Positions 25,465-34,399 of a stretch of 64,000 nt of DNA are shown piece after piece; the stretch's first letter is position 1, and each line of letters begins with the position of its first letter. The DNA is taken from assembly GCA_965228435.1 (NCBI GenBank), contig OZ245818.1, forward strand, positions 2,170,001 through 2,234,000, read 5' to 3'. The DNA is from Hoeflea_A sp965228435. Lineage in GTDB: Bacteria > Pseudomonadota > Alphaproteobacteria > Rhizobiales > Rhizobiaceae. The notes under the pieces were generated by a model that was not told where the DNA came from, did not search any database, and saw only the letters and a list, made by a program, of their open reading frames with translations. The position numbers and the translations under genes were made by a program.

Positions 25465-25779
25465 ATGTTCATCGCCATGAACCGGTTCCGCGTCAAAAAG
25501 GGCGAGGAAGAAAGCTTCGAAAACGTCTGGCTCAACCGCGATGTGCATCTGAAGGAGGAGCCGGGCTTTGTTGAGTTTCACATGCTGCGTGGTCCTGAAA
25601 ACGAGGACCACACGCTCTACGTCTCCCACACGATCTGGGAAAGCCAACAGACCTTCGTCGACTGGACGAAAAGCGAAGCCTTTCGCAACGCGCACAAGAA
25701 TGCCGGACAGAACAAACCGCTCTATATCGGAGGCCCGCAGTTCGAGGGCTTCGAAGTCATCCAGACGATCGGCCGCTGA
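25465..25779 (+). CDS. IsdG/HmuQ-type haem-degrading monooxygenase
   Basis: A 104-residue ferredoxin-like alpha-beta barrel (ABM) protein. The three residues used by IsdG-type haem oxygenases are at the expected places: N6 in AMNRF, W67 in FVDWTKS and H77 in RNAHKNA. That supports haem degradation and iron release rather than antibiotic biosynthesis. Start ATG 25465 has AGAGGA upstream. The 78-base upstream region is AT-rich (TATAAA near 25433) and could hold an iron-responsive promoter, but I cannot define an operator. Confidence 0.85.
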   Translation: MFIAMNRFRVKKGEEESFENVWLNRDVHLKEEPGFVEFHMLRGPENEDHTLYVSHTIWESQQTFVDWTKSEAFRNAHKNAGQNKPLYIGGPQFEGFEVIQTIGR

Positions 25780-25789
25780 AACGCCGACC

Positions 25790-26545
25790 TCAAAGGCGGT
25801 TTGTCAGTTTACCAGCGGTCGCGGCTATCAGCGCGGCGTCGGACCCGCCGATCAGCAGATAGTCATAGCCGTCCCGGGACCAGCTCGCTGCGCTCATGCC
25901 ATGCAATTCGGCCAATTCGACCTCGGCATCCCCCTCGCCCTGTTTGCGAATGATGCAGAGCGCCACGGGCGCACCGACCTCCGACAGAAATGTCAGCTGG
26001 GCCAGTGGCTGGCCCTCAAATCCAAGGATCTGCGCGCGCTTGTAGTCGAGACCCTCGATCTGCTTCAGGGTCGACAGGTCAATGGGTTTTCCGATCGCAC
26101 CGGCCACATGCTCAAGCTGTGAAGCGGCGGCATCGTCTTCCTGCTCTACCTGGGCAAGCGTGCTGTTGACATAAAGTGCCTGATAGGCGGCAACGAAATC
26201 GTGCCAGGATGTGAGATCGCTGCGCGGCGTGACATAGCCGGCGCCCCAGCCAACGGTGAGACACAGGACGGCGACCGCGGCGATGGCGTGCAATGACGGC
26301 CAACGGCTCGACTGATCCGCTGCTGCTTCAGGGAGGGATACCTCCGGTGCAGGGGGCGCGCTTTCCAGCAGGCGGCCGAACGCATCGGCAATATCATCGG
26401 TTTCCACCGACAGACGATCGAGGCGCGCCCGCAAGGCGGCGTCGCGGTCGAGCGCCCTGCTGATCTCGTCGGCGGGAATGTGATCCGTTTCGCCATCGAG
26501 ATAGGCGGTAAGCTGCTCATCGCTGAATGTCGGCTTTTCGCTCAT
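25790..26545 (-). CDS. Anti-sigma factor, membrane-anchored
   Basis: A 251-residue RsiW-like anti-sigma protein. The N-terminus FSDEQLTAYLDGET is the conserved first helix of anti-sigma domains; a single membrane helix lies near 87-106 (AIAAVAVLCLTVGWGAGYV) and the rest is periplasmic. The zinc-binding HxxxCxxC motif is absent. The start overlaps the end of the ECF sigma gene by 4 bases (ATGA), the standard arrangement for a sigma/anti-sigma pair. Confidence 0.88.
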   Translation of the reverse strand: MSEKPTFSDEQLTAYLDGETDHIPADEISRALDRDAALRARLDRLSVETDDIADAFGRLLESAPPAPEVSLPEAAADQSSRWPSLHAIAAVAVLCLTVGWGAGYVTPRSDLTSWHDFVAAYQALYVNSTLAQVEQEDDAAASQLEHVAGAIGKPIDLSTLKQIEGLDYKRAQILGFEGQPLAQLTFLSEVGAPVALCIIRKQGEGDAEVELAELHGMSAASWSRDGYDYLLIGGSDAALIAATAGKLTNRL

Positions 26546-27063
26546 CCGACGCTGCTCTTTTCCTGTTTGAATTTGCCCGCCAGTTTGCCGCGCGCAGCAG
26601 CCAGGCGGCTCATCACCGTTCCGATCGGAATGTCCAGCATGTCCGCCGCCTCCTTATAGCTGTATCCTTCCACATAGACGAGGACCACCGTCGTGCGCTG
26701 GGCTTCCGGCAGGGCCAGTACCTCCAATAACACTTCACGGGCCAGAATATTCGATTCCGGACCCGGTCGATCATCGGGAAGTTCGATATCCTCGATCGCC
26801 GTCATGCCACCGCCTCGACGCACGGCCTCGGCGCGCCGTTCGTTCAGCCACAGCCGCTGGGCGATGCGAAACAGCCACCGGTCGAGCCGTGTGCCGGGCT
26901 GGTAGTGATGTGCCTTTTCCAGGGCCCGCTGGCAGGCCGCCTGGGCCAGGTCGTCGGCCTGCTCCGGATGGCCGGTAAGCACAACGCAGTAGCGCCAAAG
27001 CCGCGGAAACAGCGGTTTCAGCCCGTCGATCACTTCCCGGTCGGCGTTTTTTTGCTGCCTCAC
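26542..27063 (-). CDS. ECF-type RNA polymerase sigma factor (GTG start)
   Basis: A 173-residue ECF sigma. Region 2 is PLFPRLWRYCVVLTGHPEQADDLAQAACQRALE (about 18-50) and region 4 is LPEAQRTTVVLVYVEGYSYKEAADMLDIPIGTVMSRLAAAR (about 118-158). The GTG at 27063 is the start because GAGGA lies 10 bases upstream; the frame continues upstream into the divergent gene without a site. It is divergent from the DUF4399 gene, a possible target. GAACG-N7-CGTTC at 27104-27120 lies between them. Confidence 0.92.
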   Translation of the reverse strand: MRQQKNADREVIDGLKPLFPRLWRYCVVLTGHPEQADDLAQAACQRALEKAHHYQPGTRLDRWLFRIAQRLWLNERRAEAVRRGGGMTAIEDIELPDDRPGPESNILAREVLLEVLALPEAQRTTVVLVYVEGYSYKEAADMLDIPIGTVMSRLAAARGKLAGKFKQEKSSVG

Positions 27064-27136
27064 CCGAATAAATCCTCTTCCTGCGGTGTTTCTTACCAGC
27101 AGCGAACGGAAGCTGCGTTCACATGAGGACACATTT

Positions 27137-27580
27137 ATGAGAAGATTCGCACTCCTGGCGGCAGTCGCCGCTTCGCTCACCGCCGCAACGGCCATCGCCG
27201 GCGAAACCCCGTCGGCACCGGATGCGGAAGTCTATTTCATCAATCTGAAAGACGGCGACACGGTCGAAGGCCCGGTCAAAGTGCAATTCGGTCTGTCGGG
27301 CATGGGCGTGGCACCGGCCGGCGTCGACATGGAAAACACCGGTCACCATCATCTGTTCGTCAACCGCCCGCCGCTGGGCCAGGGCGAGGATGGCGCTGAC
27401 GAAGTCGACTACAACATCCCGGCCGACGAAAACCACATCCATTACGGCGGCGGCCAGACCGAAGCCACCGTGGAGCTGGCACCCGGCACCCACACCCTGC
27501 AACTGGTGCTCGGCGACAAGGACCACATTCCACACAATCCGCCTGTGGTCTCCGAGGTCATCACGATCACCGTGAATTGA
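27137..27580 (+). CDS. Exported DUF4399 protein
   Basis: A 147-residue periplasmic protein: signal peptide of about 21 residues (MRRFALLAAVAASLTAATAIAG), then a DUF4399 domain recognised by EVYFINLKDGDTVEGPVKVQFGLSGMGVAPAG, HHHLFVN and LGDKDHIPHNPPVVSE. The His-rich loops suggest metal binding, but function is unknown. The ATG at 27137 has GAGGA about 9 bases upstream. Sharing a 73-base spacer with the ECF sigma gene suggests it belongs to that regulon. Confidence 0.85.
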   Translation: MRRFALLAAVAASLTAATAIAGETPSAPDAEVYFINLKDGDTVEGPVKVQFGLSGMGVAPAGVDMENTGHHHLFVNRPPLGQGEDGADEVDYNIPADENHIHYGGGQTEATVELAPGTHTLQLVLGDKDHIPHNPPVVSEVITITVN

Positions 27581-27800
27581 GGCTGATGGGGTCGGTCCGA
27601 GCAATCGGATTCGACCCCCGCCTTACCAGACCAGTCACGCGTTACTTGATCCGCAAAAAGTGGCCACACGGCGCGACTTATCGCACCGATAACGGCCAAA
27701 TCACGCTGAAGTCACGCACCGCCTGCCAAAGTCTGTCCATCCGAAAAGCTTGATAGCGGCCGCATAACGGGAACAACCGACCGGCCGGGTGGAGGATACA

Positions 27801-28016
27801 ATGGCGAGACCCGTCAAGATCACCAATATTGAAACACGCAGCCATGCGCAGAAACTCAAACGGGCGCTGAGCAGAACCTATCCGCAATATACGATCACGG
27901 TCGAGAGACAGGAGGACGGTCGGTTGTCGCTGACGGCAACACCGCCGGCCAAACGTCGCGGGCTTGAGGGCTTCGCGGGATCGTCGGACGACACCCGTTG
28001 CAACGCCGACATGTGA
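27801..28016 (+). CDS. Small hypothetical protein
   Basis: A 71-residue basic protein (MARPVKITNIETRSHAQKLK...) with an excellent GGAGG site 6 bases before ATG 27801, which is the main reason to accept it. No membrane segment. The middle (YTITVERQEDGRLSLTA) looks like a beta hairpin. I do not recognise a family. It stands alone between the DUF4399 gene and a strong hairpin at 28069. Confidence 0.55.
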   Translation: MARPVKITNIETRSHAQKLKRALSRTYPQYTITVERQEDGRLSLTATPPAKRRGLEGFAGSSDDTRCNADM

Positions 28017-28068
28017 TGCAGCGCGACTGAGGTTGAGCGTTCTCGACGACCAGGAGTGGTCAGAATAG

Positions 28069-28097
28069 GGAACGCGCCCGGGAGGCGGGCGCGTTCC
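28069..28097. terminator. Strong GC-rich hairpin between convergent genes
   Basis: GGAACGCGCCCG and its exact complement CGGGCGCGTTCC flank a 5-base loop (GGAGG). It lies after the small gene at 28016 and just past the stop of the binding-protein gene at 28113. Neither side has a real T-tract, so it may stabilise 3' ends or act as a weak bidirectional terminator. Confidence 0.5.
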
Positions 28098-28112
28098 GCT
28101 GTCACGGCCCGT

Positions 28113-29222
28113 TTAAGGTTTGACCCAGCCGCCATCCTTGATCTGCATCACGATGCCGCCCATGGAGGGGATGCGGTTTTCGTCGAAGCTCAGCTTGCCC
28201 TGGCCGAGCACCACCGGCAGATCCTTGGTCGCGGCCATGGCTTCACGCAGGCTTTCGCGATTGACGTCGTCGCCGGCATTGCGGATGGCATTTGCCACCG
28301 TCTGCATCATGGTGTAGCCGGTCGCCGCCCAGATGTCCGGAGCGTTGCCGAACTTGGCTTCATAGGCCTTGGAAAAGGCAGCGGAACTGTCCGAGGCGTC
28401 AGCCACGAAGCTTGCCGGGAAGAACGTGCCTTCAATGGCGCCGCCACCGGCATCGAGGTACTTCTTCGATCCTGCACCGGAATCGCTGGCGATGATCGTG
28501 TCGCCCTCCAGTCCGGCCTGCTTGGCCTGGATGATGATGTTGGCCGCCTGTTCCGGTGGCGTGGTCACGAACAGGCAATCCGGTTCCGACGAAACGATCT
28601 TGGTGGACAGCGCGGTGAAGTCGGTGTCGGCCGCGAGGATGCTCTCATCGCCAATGATGTCGACACCGGCAGCCTGCATGATATCGCGGAAAACGTTGCG
28701 CTGGCGGATATAGCCCTCATTGTCGCGGATCGAAACCAGGAAGCAGGTTTTCGGCTTGAGGCTCGCCACATGTTCAGCCACGGGTGCCATGTAGGCGTCC
28801 GCCGTTTCGGTCGACTTGAAGATGTAGGGCCCGGCATCGAGCACCGCCGGAGATGTGGCCGTGGTGAACATCGGGATCTTCAGATCATTGGCCACCGGAC
28901 CGGTTGCCATGGCTTCCGATGTTGCGATCGGGCCAATGACGATGTCAGCATTCTCGGACTTCGCCATGCGGGTGATCAGCGCGATGGCTTCCTGCTTGTC
29001 GGAACGGTTGTCCTGGTAGACGATCTCGACATTGTTGTCGCCCCAGCCGTTCGCGGCGGTGATTTCCTCGGCCGCCAGTTTCATGCCGTTGACCAGCGGC
29101 ACGCCGACAAAGGCATAGGTCGCTGTTTCCGAAACGACAACGCCGACTTTGACGTCGTCGGCCCAGGCGGCCGATGTGAGCATGATCGCCGATGCGGCGA
29201 GCATTGTTTTAAGAGTCTTCAT
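28113..29222 (-). CDS. Branched-chain amino-acid-type ABC transporter substrate-binding protein
   Basis: A 369-residue LivK-like receptor. Signal peptide of about 21 residues (MKTLKTMLAASAIMLTSAAWA), then DDVKVGVVVSETATYAFVGVPLVNGMKLAAEEI, the typical first lobe. It is the last gene of the livHMGF cluster, 31 bases after livF. LivK-type receptors also bind aromatic acids, amides and other small organics. Because the importer abuts a P450 catabolic cluster in the same orientation, the ligand may be the cluster's substrate rather than an amino acid. Confidence 0.92.
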   Translation of the reverse strand: MKTLKTMLAASAIMLTSAAWADDVKVGVVVSETATYAFVGVPLVNGMKLAAEEITAANGWGDNNVEIVYQDNRSDKQEAIALITRMAKSENADIVIGPIATSEAMATGPVANDLKIPMFTTATSPAVLDAGPYIFKSTETADAYMAPVAEHVASLKPKTCFLVSIRDNEGYIRQRNVFRDIMQAAGVDIIGDESILAADTDFTALSTKIVSSEPDCLFVTTPPEQAANIIIQAKQAGLEGDTIIASDSGAGSKKYLDAGGGAIEGTFFPASFVADASDSSAAFSKAYEAKFGNAPDIWAATGYTMMQTVANAIRNAGDDVNRESLREAMAATKDLPVVLGQGKLSFDENRIPSMGGIVMQIKDGGWVKP

Positions 29223-29253
29223 GACAGTCCTCCTTCGGTTCTCCGGTTCGGGG

Positions 29254-29958
29254 CTAGCTTTGCCCCAGGTAAAGTGCCTCGACCTCCGGGTCCTCCCGCA
29301 GATCGGCGCTTGTGCCGCTTTTCACGATCTTTCCCTGTTCGAGCACATAGGCCCGGTCCGACGCGGTCAGCGCCAGATGTGCATTCTGTTCGACCAAGAG
29401 GATGGTCAGGCCCTGTTTCTTCAGGTCGGCCAGCGCGGCAAAGACCTGCGATATGATGACCGGCGCCAGCCCGAGACTGGGCTCGTCGAGCAGCAGCAAT
29501 TGTGGCCCACCCATCATGCCGCGTCCAATCACCAGCATCTGCTGCTGGCCGCCGGACAGCGAGCCGGCCATCTGGTCGCGCCGCTCCGCGAGGATCGGAA
29601 AAACATTGAACACGTCGTCGAGACGATAGGTCGGCTGGCGGCCATGCAGCGCCGTCTCGCCGACCTGCAGGTTTTCCAGCACGGTCATCTCGGCGAACAC
29701 CTGGCGTCCCTCGGGAACCTGAAGGATGCCATCACGGGTCACATCCCATGGCGCAGCGCCGGTGATCGCTCGTCCGTCCAGGGTGACGCTGCCGCCACTC
29801 GGCTTCACCAGCCCGGAAATGGTGTTGAGCAGGCTCGACTTGCCGGCGCCATTGGGGCCGATCAGTGCCACCGTTTCGCTCTTGCCGACTTCCAGGGATA
29901 CGCCGCGCAAGGCCTGGATGCCGCTGTAGTGAACCTGGAGATTGTCAACCGCCAGCAT
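29254..29958 (-). CDS. Liv-type ABC transporter ATP-binding protein (LivF-like)
   Basis: A 234-residue ATPase with Walker A GPNGAGKSS near 35-43, Q-loop region VPEGRQVF (a LivF hallmark), signature LSGGQQQM and Walker B LLLLDEPSLGL. The start at 29958 shares one base with the stop of livG, so translation is coupled. Together with the LivG-like ATPase it energises the LivH/LivM channel. Confidence 0.93.
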   Translation of the reverse strand: MLAVDNLQVHYSGIQALRGVSLEVGKSETVALIGPNGAGKSSLLNTISGLVKPSGGSVTLDGRAITGAAPWDVTRDGILQVPEGRQVFAEMTVLENLQVGETALHGRQPTYRLDDVFNVFPILAERRDQMAGSLSGGQQQMLVIGRGMMGGPQLLLLDEPSLGLAPVIISQVFAALADLKKQGLTILLVEQNAHLALTASDRAYVLEQGKIVKSGTSADLREDPEVEALYLGQS

Positions 29959-30716
29959 CACTCGCCTCCCAGGTAGGCGGTAATGACCGCGCGATCGTTG
30001 AGGACGTGGTCGGGGGTGCCTTCGGAAATCAGCTGGCCGCCGTCGAGCACATAGACCTTGCTGCACAGCTTGGCGACAAAGCGGACATTGTGCTCGATCA
30101 GCAGCACGCCCTTTCCGTCAGCGGCAAAGCCCTTGAAGATCTCAGCCAATGCGTCGCTTTCGACGTCATTCATGCCGGCGATCGGTTCGTCGAGCAGGAT
30201 GAAATCGGGCTCGGACGCCAAGGCGCGCATCATCTCGACCCGACGCTGATGGCCGTAGGACAGGCCACCCGCCAGATATTCGGCCTGAGCGACCATGTCG
30301 AACCGTTCGAGCAGTTCGAGAGCGCGGCGCCTGAGATCGGCGGTTTCCTTGGCGGCAGCTGGCAGTCCGAGCAATGCAGCCAGCGTGGAGGAGGTCTCGT
30401 GCCGGTGGAAGCCGATCATCACATTATCGATGACGCTGGCCTCGCCCAGCAGCCGGATGTTCTGAAACGTGCGGGCGAGCCCGGCGCGGCTGATCTCATG
30501 CGCCGGCGCGTGGGTGATGTCAGTGTCGCCGACCTGGATCGTGCCGTCACTGACAGGCAGCATGCCGGTGATCATGTTGACGATGGTGGTTTTGCCGGCG
30601 CCGTTCGGGCCGATCAGCCCGGTGATCTCGCCGGCCGGCACCTGCATATTGACGTCCTTGGACGCAACCACACCGCCGAAATACTTGCTCAGGTTGGTCA
30701 GCGTCAGCGTGCTCAT
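29958..30716 (-). CDS. Liv-type ABC transporter ATP-binding protein (LivG-like)
   Basis: A 252-residue ATPase with Walker A GPNGAGKTT near 35-43, the LivG-type segment ARTFQNIRLLGEASVIDNVMIG, a degenerate signature LSYGHQRR, Walker B FILLDEPIAGMN, and a C-terminal YLGGE. Its first bases overlap the end of livM by 4. Partner of LivF in the heterodimeric motor. Confidence 0.93.
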   Translation of the reverse strand: MSTLTLTNLSKYFGGVVASKDVNMQVPAGEITGLIGPNGAGKTTIVNMITGMLPVSDGTIQVGDTDITHAPAHEISRAGLARTFQNIRLLGEASVIDNVMIGFHRHETSSTLAALLGLPAAAKETADLRRRALELLERFDMVAQAEYLAGGLSYGHQRRVEMMRALASEPDFILLDEPIAGMNDVESDALAEIFKGFAADGKGVLLIEHNVRFVAKLCSKVYVLDGGQLISEGTPDHVLNDRAVITAYLGGE

Positions 30717-31576
30717 GCCAACGCCTCCCGCCGTTGCAACCGCCGCGCCCTGAAACTGTCGATGGCAGTGTCTGCGATGCCTTTTGGCAGGTAGTTGATG
30801 ACGATGATCAGCATGATGCCATAGATGATCATGCGGTTCTCGGCCAGTGGCCGCGCCAGCTCCGGCAGGATGATCAAAATGGCGGTGCCGATGAGCGGTC
30901 CGATGACCGAATTGCGACCGCCAAGGATGACGTAGGACAGAACGGTGATCAGCAGGTGAAAGCCGAACTGGTTGGGGTCGAGCGCATAGGAATGATAGGC
31001 CTCGAGCCCACCGAAAAGCCCGGCCAGCGCGCCCGAAATCGCAAAGGCAAGCGCCTGGTGCCAGGTGATCGAGATTCCGAGCGAGGCGGCCACGGCCTCG
31101 TCCTGGCGTATGGCGTTGAAGGCACGGCCGAGCCGGCCCTTTTCGATGGCCCAGACCAGATAGGTGGCGGCGGCGGCGGCGACAATCAGGACGCCCGTAC
31201 CAACCGTCTTGGGAATGCCGTTGAGTCCCATGGCGCCGCCGGTGAGGCCTTCGGAGAAGATGTTGAGCGACACCACGATCTGGATAAAGGCGACGGTGGC
31301 GATAGCCTGGTAGACACCGCGCAGGCGGGCCAGCGGGATCGACAGGAACAGGGCTGCACCCATCCCGGTCAGCGTGCCTGCGGCCAGTCCGAGCACCGGA
31401 TGCATGCCAAGCTTGACCGCAAAAATACCGGCCGTGTAGGCGCCGATCCCGGCAAAGGCCGCCGTGGCCAGCGAAAATACGCCGGCGCGCAGCACGATAT
31501 ACTGGCTGAAAGCCAGACCGAGATGCAGCAGGTAGAGATCGAACAGGGGCAGGTAGCCGGCAATGAACTGGCTCAT
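30713..31576 (-). CDS. Liv-type ABC transporter permease (LivM-like)
   Basis: A 287-residue membrane protein with eight or so helices. AFAGIGAYTAGIFAVKLG near the N-terminus and GRAFNAIRQDEAVAASLGI, the cytoplasmic coupling loop of LivM proteins, are clear. The 5' and 3' ends each overlap a neighbour by 4 bases. It pairs with LivH to form the channel. Confidence 0.93.
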   Translation of the reverse strand: MSQFIAGYLPLFDLYLLHLGLAFSQYIVLRAGVFSLATAAFAGIGAYTAGIFAVKLGMHPVLGLAAGTLTGMGAALFLSIPLARLRGVYQAIATVAFIQIVVSLNIFSEGLTGGAMGLNGIPKTVGTGVLIVAAAAATYLVWAIEKGRLGRAFNAIRQDEAVAASLGISITWHQALAFAISGALAGLFGGLEAYHSYALDPNQFGFHLLITVLSYVILGGRNSVIGPLIGTAILIILPELARPLAENRMIIYGIMLIIVINYLPKGIADTAIDSFRARRLQRREALA

Positions 31577-32463
31577 CGACGCCCCCTGATGTTGCCGGCT
31601 TCCTCCTTGCCCATCAGCCCGTGCGGGCGGAAGAGGAGGAGCAGGAACAGGGCGGCAAAGATGATCGTATCCGTCAGGCCGGAGGGCAGATAGGCAATGG
31701 TCAGCGTCTGACCCATGCCGAAGACGACGCTGGCGAGAAGCGCTCCGGGGATGGAGCCGAGACCACCGAGTATGATGATGACAAAGCCGAACATCAGGTA
31801 GGGCTCGCCCATGACGAAATTGATCGAGTTGAAGGCGAGGCCGACCAGCACGCCAGCCGCACCGGCGAGTGCACCGGCGAGAAAATAGGTCTGCGAATAG
31901 ATCCGATTGGGATTGATACCCATCAGCATTGCCGCATGCTCGTTATCCGTTACGGCCCGGACCCGTCGACCAAAGGACGTGCGGTAGATGTAGTAGCCGA
32001 GGATGACCACCAGGACGACGGCTGCGCCGGCCATGAAAAGCTGCAGCATCGAGACCCGAAGACCCCAGAACTTGAAGATCACCACCGGGAAGGTTTCGAA
32101 GGGAAAGCGCAGTATCAAGGTGTCTGACACCCTCTGGGCAATCGTCATGATCACCAGTCCGGCACCAATCGATGAGATGATGCCGCCGAATTCCTCATCC
32201 CCGGTCTTGCGCAACCGGCGAAAGCAGACGATCTCGACAAAGACCGACAGAAGACCCGAGGCGATGATCGCCATGATGAAGCCGAGCCAAAGCGGGCCAC
32301 CGGCATCCACCGTGTAATAGGCCACCATCGCACCGGTCATGAAGATCGCACCGTGCGCCAGGTTGAGGATGCGCTGGATGCCGAAGACCAGCGTGAAACC
32401 CAGCGCGAAAAGCGCGTAGACGCCGCTGACGACGATCCCGTTCAGCAACTGCTGAGCCAGCAT
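31573..32463 (-). CDS. Liv-type ABC transporter permease (LivH-like)
   Basis: A 296-residue permease opening MLAQQLLNGIVVSGVYALFALGFTLVFG, the classical LivH start, with GRRVRAVTDNEHAAMLMGIN as coupling loop and GGLGSIPGALLASVVFG near the C-terminus. It is the first gene of the transporter part of the cluster. The 168-base gap to the NIPSNAP gene contains AT-rich sequence with ATCGA motifs, so it may have its own promoter. Confidence 0.93.
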   Translation of the reverse strand: MLAQQLLNGIVVSGVYALFALGFTLVFGIQRILNLAHGAIFMTGAMVAYYTVDAGGPLWLGFIMAIIASGLLSVFVEIVCFRRLRKTGDEEFGGIISSIGAGLVIMTIAQRVSDTLILRFPFETFPVVIFKFWGLRVSMLQLFMAGAAVVLVVILGYYIYRTSFGRRVRAVTDNEHAAMLMGINPNRIYSQTYFLAGALAGAAGVLVGLAFNSINFVMGEPYLMFGFVIIILGGLGSIPGALLASVVFGMGQTLTIAYLPSGLTDTIIFAALFLLLLFRPHGLMGKEEAGNIRGRR

Positions 32464-32583
32464 TCAGCAGTCCTCCCGGTGGTCCGGTCCGGACACCGAA
32501 CTGGCCCTGTCGCGATCGATGTCGCCCACTGCGCTCCTCCCAATGGCGGCCGGCGCCCCCGGCTCTAATTCAACCCACACCAA

Positions 32584-32613
32584 GATAATCGATATTGATA
32601 TAATCGAAATTGG
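32584..32613. promoter_or_regulatory. AT-rich candidate control region before livH
   Basis: GATAATCGATATTGATATAATCG followed by AAATTGG. It is AT-rich against a GC-rich background and contains ATCGA twice, as do the regions at 36406-36430 and 37556-37590 in the same locus. It is the likely promoter/operator of livH. The assignment to the MarR protein is inference. Confidence 0.35.
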
Positions 32614-32631
32614 CGTAAAATGGATACCCTG

Positions 32632-32970
32632 TCAAATCCCTGCCGAAACCGATCCGCCAATGGGCGAGAATTCGGTCGGCAGCAGAATTTTCGACTCCTG
32701 ATTTTTCAACAGCGGCACAATGTTGGCCAGAAAGTCTCTCCACACCGGCTCCTCCATCAGCGCGGCGCGACGGGCGGCCCGGTCGTCGAGCGACGTGTAG
32801 CCCCACAGGTGGACCGACTGATTGAGCATGCCGATTTCGGTGGTGAAATAGCCGATCAAGTTGCCGAGAATGCGCTGTTGCAGTTCCCGGGCACCCGAAT
32901 CCTCATAGGCCTTGAAGAACTTCGGCAAGCCGCCTGGATGAAAAAGATAGGTGCGCTGTTCGACGATCAC
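32632..32970 (-). CDS. NIPSNAP-family protein
   Basis: A 112-residue ferredoxin-like dimeric alpha-beta barrel protein: MIVEQRTYLFHPGGLPKFFKAYE at the start and LVHLWGY-like QSVHLWGYTSLDDRAARRAAL in the middle are the family's signature. Function is unproven; NIPSNAP genes are often found in catabolic clusters. It begins 9 bases after the SDR gene on the same strand and probably ends the P450-led operon. Confidence 0.88.
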   Translation of the reverse strand: MIVEQRTYLFHPGGLPKFFKAYEDSGARELQQRILGNLIGYFTTEIGMLNQSVHLWGYTSLDDRAARRAALMEEPVWRDFLANIVPLLKNQESKILLPTEFSPIGGSVSAGI

Positions 32971-32979
32971 CGGACCCTC

Positions 32980-33744
32980 CTATTTGTAACTGACACCGAG
33001 CGACAATCCGCCGTCGATGACGATGGAAGTGCCCGTGGTCCATTGCGCCCGCAGCAGGTAATCGGCTGCCTCGGCGATTTCTTCCGGCGTACCGATCCGC
33101 TCGAGCGGATGGTCGACCTCCATCGATTTCAATCGCGCGAGGTTGTGCTCGAAGCTTGCTGCGACGCCGGCGCGAACATTGATTTCCGTCGGCACCGCGC
33201 CGGGCAGCAGGCAGTTGACGCGAATGCCCTTCGGCCCGAGTTCGGCCGCCAGGACGCGGCTCAGTGCCTCCACCGCGCCCTTCGACGCGGCATAGGGCGA
33301 GGCGCCCGGATAGGCGCGGCGCGTGTGCACCGAACCGATGAACAGCACGGCGCCGCCGTTGCGCTCCAGGTGCGGCACCGCCAGGCCGGTGAGCACCATG
33401 CCGGCGACGACATTTGTGCTGAGCAGGTCGAGTATGGCGTCTGCCTTCAGCGTCGTGATCGGGCCGTTCAGCATGTTGCCCGCGGTATTGACGAGCCCCT
33501 GAAGTCCGCCGCCATGGGAGACCGCCACATCGATCATCCGGGCCCGGTCCTCTTCATCGCGGATATCGCCTGGTGCAATGGCGCAAGCCGGCCCGATCCC
33601 GTCGGCCACCTGCTGGAGTTTTTCCGAGCGGCGCCCGCTGATGGTCACCCGCGCACCGTTTCCCGCCATGTAGCGGGCAATGCCGGCGCCAAGCCCCGAT
33701 CCACCACCGGTGATGAGAACCGAATACCCGGAGATCTCCTGCAT
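32980..33744 (-). CDS. Short-chain dehydrogenase/reductase (first of two in the P450 locus)
   Basis: A 254-residue classical SDR. The coenzyme loop TGGGSGLG is near 12-19, NTAGN follows strand 4, and the catalytic set is SVHTRRAYPGASPYAASKGA with Ser, Tyr and Lys in place. NAD(P)-dependent alcohol oxidation is expected, fitting oxidation of a P450-made hydroxyl. Start 33744 has AAGGAAAG upstream; the frame continues further but inside the next gene. 13 bases separate it from the ThuA gene. Confidence 0.92.
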   Translation of the reverse strand: MQEISGYSVLITGGGSGLGAGIARYMAGNGARVTISGRRSEKLQQVADGIGPACAIAPGDIRDEEDRARMIDVAVSHGGGLQGLVNTAGNMLNGPITTLKADAILDLLSTNVVAGMVLTGLAVPHLERNGGAVLFIGSVHTRRAYPGASPYAASKGAVEALSRVLAAELGPKGIRVNCLLPGAVPTEINVRAGVAASFEHNLARLKSMEVDHPLERIGTPEEIAEAADYLLRAQWTTGTSIVIDGGLSLGVSYK

Positions 33745-33757
33745 CACATGCTTTCCT

Positions 33758-34399
33758 TCATCTGCCGAGCGCGCTCTGCGCCGCGGCCAACAACAAACGT
33801 CGATACCCGGGATTTGCGGTGGACTTGAGGTCATGGCCGAGCGCCAGATAGGCCGATCGACCCGTTCGGGTGAATATCGGCTGTGCTTCGTTGACGCCGT
33901 CGGCACGGCCCGTGGCAAGAATCTCAGTGCCCGCCTCAACCGTCATATCGCAGTAAAGCTCATCCCAGACCTCGAATGCACCGGATTCATCCGACACCGT
34001 CACGGTACAGGGCGGCGGGTGATGCGACTGTCCCCAGACCCAGCCGATGCCGAGCATGCGCGGCCAATGTGCCCAGCCGTCGAAGCAGATTGCCGCCGTG
34101 TGAAGTCCGAGGAGCCCTCCACCACCGTCCATGTGATTCTCGATCGCTCGTCGGTCGTCATCGGACGGATTGAAGGCGAATTGGTCGCGGAACGGTTCGT
34201 ATTTCTCCGCCTGTGTCATCGACCAGCTCAACGCGTTGACCGTGAGGAGATCGAAGTCTTCGGTCCGCAGGGTCTCCAGCCCGGAACGAACACCACGGAT
34301 GACCGACGTCACGCCGAGGCTTTCCAGATGGCTGGCGATCGAGGCCGATGTCTCTTCGAAGGGGTGGTAAATGCCGCCGGACAGGAGGAGATTCTTCAT
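33758..34399 (-). CDS. ThuA-like domain protein
   Basis: A 213-residue protein of the ThuA-like, class-I glutamine amidotransferase-like fold. MKNLLLSGGIYHPFEET and the HMDGGGGLLGLHTAAICF segment (about 105-122) are diagnostic of the family, as is GHDLKSTANPGYRRLLLAAAQSALG at the end. Often associated with sugar or polyol metabolism; the exact role is not known. The start overlaps the end of the second SDR gene by 4 bases. Confidence 0.83.
   Translation of the reverse strand: MKNLLLSGGIYHPFEETSASIASHLESLGVTSVIRGVRSGLETLRTEDFDLLTVNALSWSMTQAEKYEPFRDQFAFNPSDDDRRAIENHMDGGGGLLGLHTAAICFDGWAHWPRMLGIGWVWGQSHHPPPCTVTVSDESGAFEVWDELYCDMTVEAGTEILATGRADGVNEAQPIFTRTGRSAYLALGHDLKSTANPGYRRLLLAAAQSALGR

Noticed and set aside
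32620..33828. A 402-codon plus-strand open frame across the NIPSNAP and SDR genes
   Set aside because: The minus strand encodes two recognisable proteins here; the plus-strand peptide is compositionally odd and crosses gene borders.
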